Origin: Herpetosiphon llansteffanensis
Lineage (GTDB): Bacteria; Chloroflexota; Chloroflexia; Chloroflexales; Herpetosiphonaceae
Direction of reading: 5' to 3'
DNA: 64,000 bases
NCBI RefSeq assembly: GCF_003205875.1
Contig: NZ_PUBZ01000084.1
Coordinates: 1 to 64,000, forward strand
Shown here: in pieces, positions 24,553-33,245 of the stretch
Layout of the letters: each line of letters starts with the position of its first letter
Position numbering within the stretch: the first letter of the stretch is position 1
Made by a program: the position numbers and the translations under genes
The notes under the pieces: generated by a model
What the model was told of the DNA's origin: nothing
Database searches by the model: none
The model's input: only the letters and a program-made list of their open reading frames with translations

Positions 24553-25266
24553 ATGCGCCGAACAACCACGATTGCGCTTTTAGCGCTTGTCTTAGCCGCC
24601 TGTGGTTCTGCCCAATCAACCGCAATGCCAACGCTCGAGCCACGCCCGACCAGCGCGCCAACCGCCGAAGTTGCACCAACCGAGGCCAGCAGCACAGGTC
24701 GTGCAACCTCTGGGCCAACCGCCGAGAGCAACACGAACCCAGGTTCATCCAAGCAATATACCAGCGAACCAGCAATGACGATTGATGTGAATAAGCAATA
24801 CATCGCCACGCTCAAAACCCAAAAAGGCGATATTGTGATTGAACTCAATGCTAAAAATGCGCCACGCACGGTCAATAACTTTGTGTTTTTGGCCCGCGAA
24901 GGCTTCTACGATAACGTGACCTTCCACCGCGTGATTCCTGGCTTTATGGCGCAAGGTGGCGACCCAACCGGCACCGGTATGGGCGGCCCAGGCTATGAGT
25001 TTATCAACGAATACGAAGATAAAACCAGCAATTTGCTGTTCGATAAGCCAGGGGTTTTGGCAATGGCGAACGCTGGCCCAAATACCAATGGCTCACAATT
25101 TTTCATCACCTTGGCTCCAGCGTTGCACTTGACCCCCGATGCCTATACGATCTTCGGCCAAGTTACCGCTGGCCAAGATGTGGTTGATCAAATCACGCCA
25201 CGCGACCCCGGCATGGGCGGCGCACCTGGCGATGCAATTTTGACCGTCACAATCGAAGAAAAATAG
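24553..25266 (+). CDS. Lipoprotein cyclophilin-type peptidyl-prolyl isomerase
   Basis: A 237-residue exported folding catalyst. The N-terminus is a lipoprotein signal (MRRTTTIALLALVLAAC, lipobox LAAC, Cys17), followed by a Thr/Pro/Ser linker and a cyclophilin domain. The signature FHRVIPGFMAQGGDPTGTG holds the catalytic Arg and Gln of the family, with NGSQFFITL and FGQVTAGQDVVDQI further on. ATG 24553 is chosen over a start 24 bases earlier because GAGGAG lies ten bases upstream and the signal peptide then begins correctly. A consensus TATAAT at 24506-24511 is the probable -10. It acts on the outer face of the membrane on newly exported proteins. Confidence 0.92.
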   Translation: MRRTTTIALLALVLAACGSAQSTAMPTLEPRPTSAPTAEVAPTEASSTGRATSGPTAESNTNPGSSKQYTSEPAMTIDVNKQYIATLKTQKGDIVIELNAKNAPRTVNNFVFLAREGFYDNVTFHRVIPGFMAQGGDPTGTGMGGPGYEFINEYEDKTSNLLFDKPGVLAMANAGPNTNGSQFFITLAPALHLTPDAYTIFGQVTAGQDVVDQITPRDPGMGGAPGDAILTVTIEEK

Positions 25267-25269
25267 GGT

Positions 25270-25908
25270 TCAAACATGTGGCGTAGTCAGTAATTCGACT
25301 GCGCCACTCACCAAACTATAGTAAGCTCCCACAATCCGCAGTAAACCAGCGTGCTCACGTTGGGCCAATAATGGAATCTGCTGCAACTCCGCCACCGTAT
25401 GCAGCACATTTGCCCGAATCGCCGCATCCAAACGATTCGGATCATGAATATCAATTTCAGCAACCGCTGGGCGCAGATGATCAACTAACACAGCAATCCG
25501 ATCGGGCGCAGTTTGCTGCTGATCAAGCATATTGATTGTTGCTTTGACCGCCCCACAATGCTCATGGCCAAGCACCACCAGCAACGGAATTTCCAGCACA
25601 TCAGCGCCAAATTCGATGCTGCCAACCGTCACTTCATCAATTGCATGGCCTGCCGTGCGAATCACCAACAAATCGCCAAAGCCACAATCAAACAACAATT
25701 CGGGAATCACCCGCGAATCGATGCAGCCGAGGATCATGGCAAACGGATGTTGGGCTTGGGTCAATTGTTGGCGGTAGAGGCTATCGTGATGAGGATCGAG
25801 GGGATGGTTGGCAACAAAGCGGGCGTTGCCAGCAAGCAAAAAGGCCAGCGCCGCCGCCGCATCAACGGTTAATGTTTGCAGATCTGGTAAAACAACAGGT
25901 GGAGCCAT
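25270..25908 (-). CDS. Beta-carbonic anhydrase, cytoplasmic
   Basis: A 212-residue zinc enzyme interconverting CO2 and bicarbonate. Zinc ligands and the catalytic dyad are visible: MILGCIDSRV (Cys, Asp, Arg) and VLGHEHCGAV (His, Cys), with the intervening IRTAGHAID and VGSIEFGADVL. No signal peptide is present. ATG 25908 is favoured over a start 24 bases upstream by AAGGAAGGG at a suitable distance. A close paralogue with an export signal is encoded directly upstream on the same strand (26026-26742), with a gap of 117 bases. The two share GNARFV, VGSIEFG and a terminal YYSL.SG.VE motif. Confidence 0.94.
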   Translation of the reverse strand: MAPPVVLPDLQTLTVDAAAALAFLLAGNARFVANHPLDPHHDSLYRQQLTQAQHPFAMILGCIDSRVIPELLFDCGFGDLLVIRTAGHAIDEVTVGSIEFGADVLEIPLLVVLGHEHCGAVKATINMLDQQQTAPDRIAVLVDHLRPAVAEIDIHDPNRLDAAIRANVLHTVAELQQIPLLAQREHAGLLRIVGAYYSLVSGAVELLTTPHV

Positions 25909-26025
25909 AGGAAAACCCTTCCTTGTATGCAAAGCACCATTGCTATCAGCATAGCAAGCCTTGGCTCCAACACTGTTGTGGTTCCGCTACCCAAGAGACG
26001 TATCTAAAGACCAATAATTGGAGGT

Positions 26026-26742
26026 CTAGAAAAACTCGACGATGCCACTATCAAGGCTATAGTAGCCACCGATAATGCGTACTTTGCCCGCAGCTTCAAG
26101 CTCGGCCAACAACGGTGCTGCTTTGAGGGCGGCAACGGTTAACTTGGTATTTTCGCGCACCACTGCATCGAGCAAATCACTTGGTTCTTGCTCTGTAGCG
26201 GTAACTGCATCATACGCTGGCCGAATATGCTCTACAATCGAAACAATTTGGTCGGGGGCTGGCGTGTTACTTTCGATCGATTCGATCGTTGCATTGACTG
26301 CCCCACATTTTTCATGGCCCAATACCAGCACCAGTGGCGTGCCCAACTCGGCAACCCCAAACTCGATGCTGCCAATTTCAACCGCATCAATCACGTGGCC
26401 CGCCGTGCGTACCACCAACAAGTCGCCAATGCCACGGTCGAACACCACTTCTGGCCCAACCCGTGAATCGACGCAGCCAACAATCGTGGCAAACGGTTTT
26501 TGGCCTTTGGCCGTCGTGTTGCGTCGATTGGCATCTTGGTTGGGGTCAATCGTGCGACTGGTCACAAAACGGGCATTGCCATCTTTGAGCAGTTGCAATG
26601 CACTATCGGCGTTAAATTCAACTGGCTCGGTTGTTGCAGCAGGCGTAAGCGTTTCTTCGGCCCCACAACCAGCCAACATCCCAAACGTCACAATGCCAGC
26701 GGCTCCTAAAAATTGGCGGCGCGATAGTTTGCCCAAATCCAT
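26026..26742 (-). CDS. Beta-carbonic anhydrase, Tat-exported lipoprotein
   Basis: A 238-residue paralogue of the neighbouring cytoplasmic enzyme. The N-terminus has a twin-arginine signal (LSRRQFLGAAG) that ends in a lipobox-like LAGC at about residue 25, so a Tat-exported lipoprotein is predicted. The catalytic core has VGCVDSRVGP, VRTAGHVID and VLGHEKCGAVNAT with all zinc ligands. Export in folded, metal-loaded form through Tat suits a zinc enzyme. The pair would serve both sides of the membrane, perhaps for CO2/bicarbonate supply or pH buffering, which is inference. Confidence 0.93.
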   Translation of the reverse strand: MDLGKLSRRQFLGAAGIVTFGMLAGCGAEETLTPAATTEPVEFNADSALQLLKDGNARFVTSRTIDPNQDANRRNTTAKGQKPFATIVGCVDSRVGPEVVFDRGIGDLLVVRTAGHVIDAVEIGSIEFGVAELGTPLVLVLGHEKCGAVNATIESIESNTPAPDQIVSIVEHIRPAYDAVTATEQEPSDLLDAVVRENTKLTVAALKAAPLLAELEAAGKVRIIGGYYSLDSGIVEFF

Positions 26743-26805
26743 GAGCGCAACTCCTTAGATAGCTATAATCGGATTTGTTGATTATAGATCTAAGCAAATT
26801 GCCAA

Positions 26806-27600
26806 TCAAGCATTATGGGCTTGCTCCAAAAAGGCCCGAATTGCGCCATAGGCAATTTCTGGTTGCTCCAGCACACTCATATGCCCAGCATCGGGAATCG
26901 TCACCAAACTGGCGTTTGGCAAGGCATTGACCATCGCATGGGCATCGTGGGGCGTGGTAATCTGATCGTCGTTGCCAACAATCACAAAACTTGGCATCGC
27001 CATCGTCGAAAGATATTGGGTTGAGTCGGGGCGACTGGCCATCGCATGGGCGGCGTTGGCAATCGTTTTAGGATTGGTCGTGAGCATCATGCTGTTGAGC
27101 CGTTCAAGCAAACGCTGATCTTCGGCGTTGGCAGAACTGAGCAATTTGGGCAACATTTGAGCGGCAATCGGTGCCGCACCTTCGCGGAGAGCGGTCTCAG
27201 CGGTTTTAAGCCGATTTTGCTTGGCTTCATAATTGTCGGATGTGGCTTTGGTATCAATCAAAACCATTGCCCACAAGCGTTCTGGATAGCGGCGGGCCAA
27301 ATTCAAGGCAATATAGCCACCCATTGATAAACCCAGCACCGCAGCACGATCGATACCTAAGCGATCTAATAATTCGATCAAATCGTTGGCCTGATCGTCG
27401 AGCGTCCAACTATCGCTGCCACTTGATTCGCCAAAGCCGCGCAGGTCGGGGCTAAGTACCCGATAGCGGCTCGCTAAGGCCATGCGCGCTTCATCCCACA
27501 TCGAGCGGTTGAACGGGAAGCCGTGAATACACAGCACAACCTCGCCATCACCAGTATCATCGTACATCAAACTACGACCACGAACGTCAATCGGGGGCAT
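26806..27600 (-). CDS. Alpha/beta hydrolase
   Basis: A 264-residue single-domain hydrolase: oxyanion motif CIHGFPFNRSMWD, acid-loop DLRGFGES, nucleophile elbow LGLSMGGYIAL (Ser), acid around VGNDDQITTP and the catalytic His in PDAGHMSVLEQPE. It resembles enol-lactonase and carboxylesterase relatives, but substrate cannot be assigned. ATG 27600 with GGAAGGAG seven bases upstream is preferred to the open frame from 27657. It is divergent from the glutaredoxin-like gene, with about 70 bases between starts. Confidence 0.88.
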   Translation of the reverse strand: MPPIDVRGRSLMYDDTGDGEVVLCIHGFPFNRSMWDEARMALASRYRVLSPDLRGFGESSGSDSWTLDDQANDLIELLDRLGIDRAAVLGLSMGGYIALNLARRYPERLWAMVLIDTKATSDNYEAKQNRLKTAETALREGAAPIAAQMLPKLLSSANAEDQRLLERLNSMMLTTNPKTIANAAHAMASRPDSTQYLSTMAMPSFVIVGNDDQITTPHDAHAMVNALPNASLVTIPDAGHMSVLEQPEIAYGAIRAFLEQAHNA

Positions 27601-27673
27601 GAGCAAGCTCCTTCCAAAACAATACACTCGTTGATCGTGGACGCGGTACAATAGCATGCTAGGAGGGTCAATT

Positions 27674-27928
27674 ATGGATTGGCAGCTTTATATGCGTCCA
27701 GGGTGTCATTTATGCGACGAAGCCGAGCATTGGCTAGAAGCACTAGCCCACGAGTTTCAGGCTCGGCTGGTCTGTATCAATATTCTCGATGAGATAACGG
27801 TGTATGAGCGTTATAAGTATAAGATACCTGTGCTGCAAATTGCAGCCCAATCTTGGTACTATCCGTTTAATGAGACCCAAATTCGTACGTCACTTCACTC
27901 ACAACCTAGCCCAAATCAAGGAGTTTAA
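27674..27928 (+). CDS. Glutaredoxin-like thiol protein
   Basis: An 84-residue thioredoxin-fold protein with the redox motif MRPGCHLCDEAEHWL (CxxC at residues 10-13) and the cis-Pro strand YKIPVLQI. It belongs to the short glutaredoxin family (Pfam DUF836-like). AGGAGGG seven bases before ATG 27674 decides the start. Two bases after its stop begins a TlpA-like lipoprotein thioredoxin, so the two form a redox operon, one cytoplasmic and one outside. Confidence 0.85.
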   Translation: MDWQLYMRPGCHLCDEAEHWLEALAHEFQARLVCINILDEITVYERYKYKIPVLQIAAQSWYYPFNETQIRTSLHSQPSPNQGV

Positions 27929-27930
27929 CC

Positions 27931-28482
27931 ATGCTAGGCCGTTTAGCCTCATTTGGATTAATTTTATGCTTGCTGGCTGCATGTGCCAGTCAAACCAACT
28001 CCACAGCACAAAGCCTGCCAGCCGCAGATGTAAGCCTCGCCCAAAATTTGAGTTTGGCCGCAGGCACGGTGCAAATTGGCGAGCAAATTCCTGAGCTGAG
28101 CTATGAGCAAGCAGGCAAAAAAGTCGCGCTCAGCGATTTTCGCGGCAAAGTCGTGGTGCTCAATTTTTGGCAAACGACCTGCGTGCCATGCCGCACCGAA
28201 ATGCCCGATTTCGAGGCCATCGCCCGCGAACGCCAAGATGTGGTCTTTATTGGTGTGAACAAAGATGAAAATGCCGAGGTTGTGCAGCGTTTTGCCAGCG
28301 AAGTTGGGGTAAGCTATGTATTGCCACTCGATCGCGATGGCAGCATTAGCAAAGCCTTTAATGTTAACTATCTGCCCACAACCTACTTTATCGATCGCAA
28401 TGGGCTGGTGCAAAAAATCCATGTCGGAGCCATCAGCCGCTCGCAAGCCAATAAGCTGATCAGCGATTTTGGGCAACCCTAA
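27931..28482 (+). CDS. TlpA/ResA-like lipoprotein thioredoxin
   Basis: A 183-residue membrane-anchored thiol-disulphide oxidoreductase. A signal segment with lipobox (LCLLAACAS) precedes a thioredoxin fold in the AhpC/TSA-Redoxin style: VALSDFRGKVVVLNFW, active site TTCVPCRTEM, FIGVNKDENAEVV, and the cis-Pro in YLPTTYFIDRNG. Members reduce apocytochrome or copper-site thiols on the outer membrane face, but the partner here is unknown. It is co-transcribed with the glutaredoxin-like gene before it and probably with the DUF2085-type protein after it. Confidence 0.92.
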   Translation: MLGRLASFGLILCLLAACASQTNSTAQSLPAADVSLAQNLSLAAGTVQIGEQIPELSYEQAGKKVALSDFRGKVVVLNFWQTTCVPCRTEMPDFEAIARERQDVVFIGVNKDENAEVVQRFASEVGVSYVLPLDRDGSISKAFNVNYLPTTYFIDRNGLVQKIHVGAISRSQANKLISDFGQP

Positions 28483-28523
28483 GCGCTGAAACCAACCCCC
28501 AAGTAGCAGGAGTAAGCCCGATC

Positions 28524-29417
28524 ATGAATGAACGTGATCTCAATCGTTTAGTGCTTGAAAAGGCCAAGCAACAAGTTGAAGCCCACAAAGCCGAGCGCGA
28601 AGTCATTGTGCAAGAGGCACGCAAACCCAAGCCACTGCCAGAGCGCGACGAACGCCCAGCCTTATGGGGCTTGCTTGGGGTCTTGTTGACCTTAACCATC
28701 GCTGGCCTCTTTTTAATTCCTGGCGGATTCACCGAAAAACTCAGTTGGGTGGTGCATGGCGTTTGCTCTAAGGAACATACGCTTAGCCTTGGCGGCACGA
28801 TGATGCCGCTCTGTCAGCGCAATACTGGCTTATATAGCGGTTTCTTGGCAACAATCATTACGCTGGTTGCTATGGGCCGTGGCCGCGCCGCCAAATTGCC
28901 ACCATTGGCGATTGGCATTGTGCTAATTCTGAGCGTCGGCTGGATGGGCAGCGATGGCTTTAACTCGCTGCTGCTTGATATTGGCAACTACAATCTCTAC
29001 ACGCCGCAGCCAATCTTGCGGATTCTCTCTGGCTTGGCGATGGGCATTAGCATGGGCACGATGATCCTCTTTGCCTTCAACATCAGCGTGCGAGCCAACG
29101 CCCGTACCGACCAACGCATTATAGGTGGTTGGCGCGATTACGCGATTTTGGTGGCGGTGGCGGTTTGTTTGTTTGTGCTGACCCAACTAGCCTCGCCGTT
29201 TATCGCCTATCCATTGGCAATCTTCAGCACGGTGGGCATTCTCAGCGTGATGTTTATCGTCAATATTATGATCATTGCGATGATTACCCGTAGCGAAAAT
29301 ACGGTTGTGCGCTTGACCCAACTGGCGCGCCCAGCCATGGTTGCCTGTGTGATGACGGCAATCGAATTTGGCTTATTGGCGTGGCTACGGATCATCATGG
29401 AACGCTCAGTGGCTTAG
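28524..29417 (+). CDS. DUF2085-family membrane protein
   Basis: A 297-residue multi-pass membrane protein. It has a charged N-terminal segment with a short helical stretch (KAKQQVEAHKAEREVIVQEA), then a helix and the DUF2085 motif CSKEH..GGTMMPLCQRNTGLYSG, followed by at least six more hydrophobic segments. The conserved Cys and His pairs suggest metal or redox involvement, and the placement behind two thioredoxin-fold genes fits that, but no function is established. AGGAG ten bases before the ATG supports the start. Confidence 0.8.
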   Translation: MNERDLNRLVLEKAKQQVEAHKAEREVIVQEARKPKPLPERDERPALWGLLGVLLTLTIAGLFLIPGGFTEKLSWVVHGVCSKEHTLSLGGTMMPLCQRNTGLYSGFLATIITLVAMGRGRAAKLPPLAIGIVLILSVGWMGSDGFNSLLLDIGNYNLYTPQPILRILSGLAMGISMGTMILFAFNISVRANARTDQRIIGGWRDYAILVAVAVCLFVLTQLASPFIAYPLAIFSTVGILSVMFIVNIMIIAMITRSENTVVRLTQLARPAMVACVMTAIEFGLLAWLRIIMERSVA

Positions 29418-29440
29418 TAAATTTTTGGAGGTATTTTGGC

Positions 29441-30295
29441 ATGCCACAGGCTGCAATTAATGGCATTACGCTTAATTATGAAGTCGCTGGAAACGGTTCA
29501 CCACTCCTGTTAATTATGGGTTTGGGCGGCACGCTCGATGGCTGGCGCAAAGAATTGCCATTCTTAACTGATCATTTTCAAGTAATTTATTATGATAATC
29601 GTGGGGTCGGCCAAACCACTGCCCCAACCGATTTCACTGCCTATAGCATGGAGCATTTTGCTGCCGATGCGATTGGCTTGCTTGATCATCTTGGCATCGA
29701 GCGCGCGCATGTTTGGGGCGTTTCAATGGGCGGCATGATTGCCCAACATGTGGCGCTCAATTACCCTGAACGGGTGCAAGGCTTGGTCTTGGGCTGCACG
29801 CTCTCGCATTACACCAACGACCCAAGCAACATTCCAACCTTGCCAACTGAGTTTCACGCCGAAGCCAGCAACCTTGCTCCAGAGGCTTGGGTGTTGGAAT
29901 TGATGCTCAGTGGAACCCAAAAAAGCGCGCAGCAAGTGATGCAAGATAGCGTGCGCTTTAATTTTGCTCCGGCTTTTGTGGCCGCCCACCCCGACGTAAT
30001 CGAGGAATATATCGAGCTTGGAATGCGCAATCATGGCCCGGCGCATGGCTTTATGGGCCAATGGAGCGCGATTATGAATCACAGCACGATCGAGCGCCTG
30101 CCCAAGCTTCAGCACCCAACGCTGGTGCAACATGGCGATGCCGATGCCTTGGTGCCGATTGGCAACGGGCGATTGCTGGCATATTTGCTGCCTAATGCAG
30201 AATTCCAGTTAATTCCTGGGAGTGGTCATTGCTATTTCATCGAGCAACCAGAACTAGCGAGCCAAGGAGTTACGGCGTTCTTGCAAAGTCTCTAA
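29441..30295 (+). CDS. Alpha/beta hydrolase, enol-lactonase-like
   Basis: A 284-residue hydrolase starting MPQAAINGITLNYEV. Motifs are MGLGGTLDGW (oxyanion region), YDNRGVGQT, nucleophile elbow WGVSMGGMIAQHVAL, acid in HGDADALVP and His in PGSGHCYFIEQPE. The overall form resembles 3-oxoadipate enol-lactonase, but no other aromatic degradation gene is nearby, so substrate is open. GGAGG about nine bases before ATG 29441 sets the start. It closes an operon: an intrinsic terminator lies 18 bases after the stop. Confidence 0.88.
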   Translation: MPQAAINGITLNYEVAGNGSPLLLIMGLGGTLDGWRKELPFLTDHFQVIYYDNRGVGQTTAPTDFTAYSMEHFAADAIGLLDHLGIERAHVWGVSMGGMIAQHVALNYPERVQGLVLGCTLSHYTNDPSNIPTLPTEFHAEASNLAPEAWVLELMLSGTQKSAQQVMQDSVRFNFAPAFVAAHPDVIEEYIELGMRNHGPAHGFMGQWSAIMNHSTIERLPKLQHPTLVQHGDADALVPIGNGRLLAYLLPNAEFQLIPGSGHCYFIEQPELASQGVTAFLQSL

Positions 30296-30313
30296 GCGTT
30301 TAGGCGATTGGTG

Positions 30314-30346
30314 AGCAGGCTGGTCCCACAGCCTGCTTCTTTTTTT
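30314..30346 (+). terminator. Intrinsic terminator after hydrolase
   Basis: AGCAGGCT (30314-30321) pairs with AGCCTGCT (30330-30337), followed by TCTTTTTTT. Confidence 0.85.
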
Positions 30347-30362
30347 AGCTGAGGAACCCTGC

Positions 30363-31049
30363 ATGCAGCCAAAGTACCGAGCATGGTTGGCCGGAGCCAA
30401 AGCCGAGCTTCCAATTATTATGGGCGGAATTCCGTTTGGAATTATTTATGGGGTAACTGCATTAAAACTTGGCTTATCGCCATGGTTCATCCAAGCCATG
30501 TCAACGATTGTGTTTGGTGGCTCCTCGCAGATGATCATCGCCCAAATGTTTGGCTCATTCGCACCGAATTTGGCGATTATCCTCACCTCAACCGTGGTTA
30601 ATTTGCGCCACGCCTTGTATAGCGCTTCGCTTGCGCCCTATGTGCAACCACTCAATCGCTGGTGGAAGGTGCTGTTGGCCTATTTGCTCACCGACGAGGC
30701 CTACGCGGTGGCAATTACCAACTATCAAGAACGCAACGACCCTGAACATGGCCATTGGTTCTTTTTTGGGGCAGGCTTTATGCTCTGGATCTCATGGCAA
30801 ATCAGCACCGCAATTGGCATTTTGGTTGGCAGCCAACTACCGCCTATGCCAGTTTTGGATATTGCCGCAGCGCTGACGTTCATTGGAATTCTGATTCCAA
30901 TTCTGCGCGATAAAGCGCTGATTGCAGCGGCGGTAACTGGAGCGAGCGTGGCAGTGCTTGCATCCAGCTTGCCCTACAAACTCGATTTAATGGCAGCGGC
31001 AGTTGTGGGCATTGGGGTTGGCTTAGCGGTTGAAGGGAAGCGCGCATGA
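30363..31049 (+). CDS. azlC: AzlC-type amino acid exporter large subunit
   Basis: A 228-residue membrane protein of the AzlC (LIV-E) family, which exports branched-chain amino acids. Typical motifs: ELPIIMGGIPFGIIYGV, FGGSSQMI and VNLRHALYSASLAPY, then several more hydrophobic segments. GAGGAA six bases before ATG supports the start. The last codons overlap the start of the small partner gene azlD (ATGA), the usual arrangement for this two-subunit exporter. Confidence 0.93.
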   Translation: MQPKYRAWLAGAKAELPIIMGGIPFGIIYGVTALKLGLSPWFIQAMSTIVFGGSSQMIIAQMFGSFAPNLAIILTSTVVNLRHALYSASLAPYVQPLNRWWKVLLAYLLTDEAYAVAITNYQERNDPEHGHWFFFGAGFMLWISWQISTAIGILVGSQLPPMPVLDIAAALTFIGILIPILRDKALIAAAVTGASVAVLASSLPYKLDLMAAAVVGIGVGLAVEGKRA

Positions 31050-31345
31050 GTCTGTGGCTCACGATTGTGGTGATTGGCTTGATCACCTTTGCTATTCGCT
31101 ATTCGTTCATTGGGCTGGTGAATAACGCCGACTTTCCAGCGATCGTTCAGCGCGGCCTGCGCTTTGTGCCAGCGGCAGTGTTGGCGGCAATTATTGCCAG
31201 CGATTTAGCCATCAGCAATAAACAAATTGATCTGATTAATTCTAAAATGGCTGCTGGGGCAATTGCGATCATTGTGGCCTGGTATAGCCGTCAAGTAATA
31301 CCGACCCTAGTTGCTGGATTTATCGTGTTTTTGCTACTCAATTAG
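31046..31345 (+). CDS. azlD: AzlD-type amino acid exporter small subunit
   Basis: A 99-residue protein with about three to four transmembrane helices and the AzlD features LITFAIRYSFIG, FVPAAVLAAIIASDL and AAGAIAIIVAWYSR. It is the obligate partner of AzlC, and translation is coupled through a four-base ATGA overlap. Together they export branched-chain amino acids when these accumulate. Confidence 0.92.
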   Translation: MSLWLTIVVIGLITFAIRYSFIGLVNNADFPAIVQRGLRFVPAAVLAAIIASDLAISNKQIDLINSKMAAGAIAIIVAWYSRQVIPTLVAGFIVFLLLN

Positions 31346-31415
31346 TTGCAGGTCGGGCAGTTCTCCCGTAGAATAGAGAGGCAGCATCCTTGATCGACAA
31401 AGGAGACGACACACT

Positions 31416-31655
31416 ATGCAGCTGATTGGCAATCTGGGCATTTTAGGCTTTGGCTTAGCGCATCTTGTGCTTGGAGCCGTTTTGTTAGCGACAGGCTATC
31501 GCACCCTCACCAAGGAAATTATTCCACGCTTAATTGAAGCCCGACCAAGCATCGGCGCGCGCGTAGGAGCAGTTTTGGGTGGAGTCGGTTGGACAGTCGC
31601 CGTTGCGCTGTTTTGCTTCCTGGTTGCGGGGCGGGCTGCCCAAATGGTGTTATAA
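31416..31655 (+). CDS. Small two-helix membrane protein, unknown
   Basis: A 79-residue protein with two hydrophobic segments (LGILGFGLAHLVLGAVLLATGY and VGWTVAVALFCFLV region) separated by a charged loop TLTKEIIPRLIEARP. AGGAG lies about a dozen bases before the ATG. It is 70 bases after azlD and 78 before a STAS sensor gene. I do not recognise the family. Confidence 0.6.
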   Translation: MQLIGNLGILGFGLAHLVLGAVLLATGYRTLTKEIIPRLIEARPSIGARVGAVLGGVGWTVAVALFCFLVAGRAAQMVL

Positions 31656-31733
31656 GCCATTTTTGCAACGCTCAACGAATCAACAACAGCATAATCGCAT
31701 TGATCGTATCAACACTATTTACACTGAGGCATT

Positions 31734-32969
31734 ATGCGTTCATCGATTCGTCAACGTTTTGGCTTGGGCCTGATCATTCTGGTGATTGTGGTGGGCAGTG
31801 CTAATCTCATTGCGCGCTGGTCACTCGGCAAGTATCGAACTGATGTCGAGTCGCTGATCGATCAAACGATTCCGCAGCTCGATTCATTGCTGCGTTTGCA
31901 AACTAGTGCCCAAGGCGTTACCCAAAATACGCTAGCCTTTTTACAAACCAACGATGATCAATATTTGCTCTCGCGCACTGGCTGGGTGCGTGAAACTGAA
32001 CGCCTAATTGGCGTGATGGATGGCTTAACTGGCGACACCAACCAGCCAACCCAAGAATCGTATGTTGCGTTGCGCCGCTCGGTGCAATCAATTATCGAAG
32101 ATACGCAACTCTTTATCGACAAAGCTGCAACAGACGATCCCCGCGTCATCGAACGCCGCTTCGACCAAGTGCGCGATTTGAATTTATCCTTCGATACCCG
32201 CTTCAAGGCCTACCGCGATTTAGTAACTGATGAGGGCATTCAACGCCGCGCCAATATCTCCAACAATCCCTTGCGTTATATGAATGTGCTTGGGGTGATT
32301 GCCGTTTTAGCGCTGATCGGGCTGATGGCCTTATTCCAATATATGGTCTTCAAGCCAATTCGCGCATTGCAACAAACCGCCCAAACTGTGGCCGCTGGCA
32401 ATTATCAGCAACGTGCCGAGGTCAAGCGCCTCGATGAAATTGGCGATGTGGTGGTGGCCTTCAACCATTTGCTCGATAGTATCAACAACGAGCAGCAAGC
32501 ACTGCGCAATCAGGTTGAACGAGTCGACCAAGCCCGCAACGAGGCCGAAACTGCCCGCAGCGATGCAGCTGCCCAACTCGAAACGATTCAAAATCAACGG
32601 GCAATTATTCGCTCGATGAGTGTGCCAATTTTGCCTGTTGGCAAGCGCATGTTGGTTGTGCCATTGATTGGCGAACTCGGCCCACAACGGCTTAAAACCT
32701 TGCAAACCAACGTGCTTGGCTGCATCTCGACCGACCGACCACGCTGGATCATTATCGATGTTACGGGCGTACCAGTGATCGACAATTTGGTCAGTCAAGC
32801 CTTCTCAGAGCTGATCGATAGCGTACGACTGTTGGGTAGCGAGCCAATGTTGGTTGGCATTCGGCCAGAGGTTGCCCAAGCCCTCGTTTCCACCGGCATG
32901 AATTTCAATAGTTTGGTGGTTGAGGCTACGCTGCAAGCAGGCATCGCCTATGCCGAACGCCATAGCTAG
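31734..32969 (+). CDS. Membrane-bound RsbR-like sensor: HAMP, coiled coil and STAS domain
   Basis: A 411-residue signalling protein. There is one transmembrane helix near the N-terminus (GLGLIILVIVVGSANLIA), an external helical four-helix-bundle-type sensor of about 160 residues, a second helix (VLGVIAVLALIGLMALFQYMV), HAMP (FKPIRALQQTAQTVAAGNY), a coiled coil (QALRNQVERVDQARNEAETA) and a C-terminal STAS domain (SVPILPVGKRMLVVPLIGEL, IIIDVTGVPVIDN). The STAS domain resembles RsbR proteins of the stressosome, controlled by Ser/Thr phosphorylation; a Thr is present in DVTGVP. No kinase or RsbS/RsbT gene adjoins. GAGG four bases before the ATG supports the start. Confidence 0.88.
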   Translation: MRSSIRQRFGLGLIILVIVVGSANLIARWSLGKYRTDVESLIDQTIPQLDSLLRLQTSAQGVTQNTLAFLQTNDDQYLLSRTGWVRETERLIGVMDGLTGDTNQPTQESYVALRRSVQSIIEDTQLFIDKAATDDPRVIERRFDQVRDLNLSFDTRFKAYRDLVTDEGIQRRANISNNPLRYMNVLGVIAVLALIGLMALFQYMVFKPIRALQQTAQTVAAGNYQQRAEVKRLDEIGDVVVAFNHLLDSINNEQQALRNQVERVDQARNEAETARSDAAAQLETIQNQRAIIRSMSVPILPVGKRMLVVPLIGELGPQRLKTLQTNVLGCISTDRPRWIIIDVTGVPVIDNLVSQAFSELIDSVRLLGSEPMLVGIRPEVAQALVSTGMNFNSLVVEATLQAGIAYAERHS

Positions 32970-32974
32970 AAATT

Positions 32975-33240
32975 TAACTTCCCTCACCCCCCAACCCCCT
33001 CTCCCACTGGACGCGGGCGAGGGGGAGCACTCGTTTTTCACCACATATCATGCAAAAAACTCCGCCATGAAAGCCCCTCGCCCGCGCCACGGGAGAGGGG
33101 TTGGTGTAAGGGAATCTTAAAACCGACCCTTGGAAGCTAGCCCCTCTCCCACTGGACGCGAGCGATGGGGAGCACTCGTTTTTCACCACAAATCATGCAA
33201 AACCCCGCGCCACGTGGCACGGGGTTGGGGTGAGGGCATC
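32975..33240. repeat. REP-like elements, tandem pair (copy B)
   Basis: Two head-to-tail copies. The first runs from CTTCCCTCACCCCCCAACCC to about 33115; the second from about 33136 to 33240. Both contain CCCTCTCCCACTGGACGCG, GGGGAGCACTCGTTTTTCACC and ATCATGCAAAA. Each ends with a GGGTTGGGGTGAGGG-like arm complementary to its start. They fill the gap between the STAS gene and convergent coaX. Confidence 0.85.
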
Positions 33241-33245
33241 CACAG

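Noticed and set aside
26075-26758. Plus-strand frame opposite the Tat carbonic anhydrase
   Set aside because: It mirrors a gene with all catalytic motifs and has Ser/Thr/Ala-rich antisense composition.
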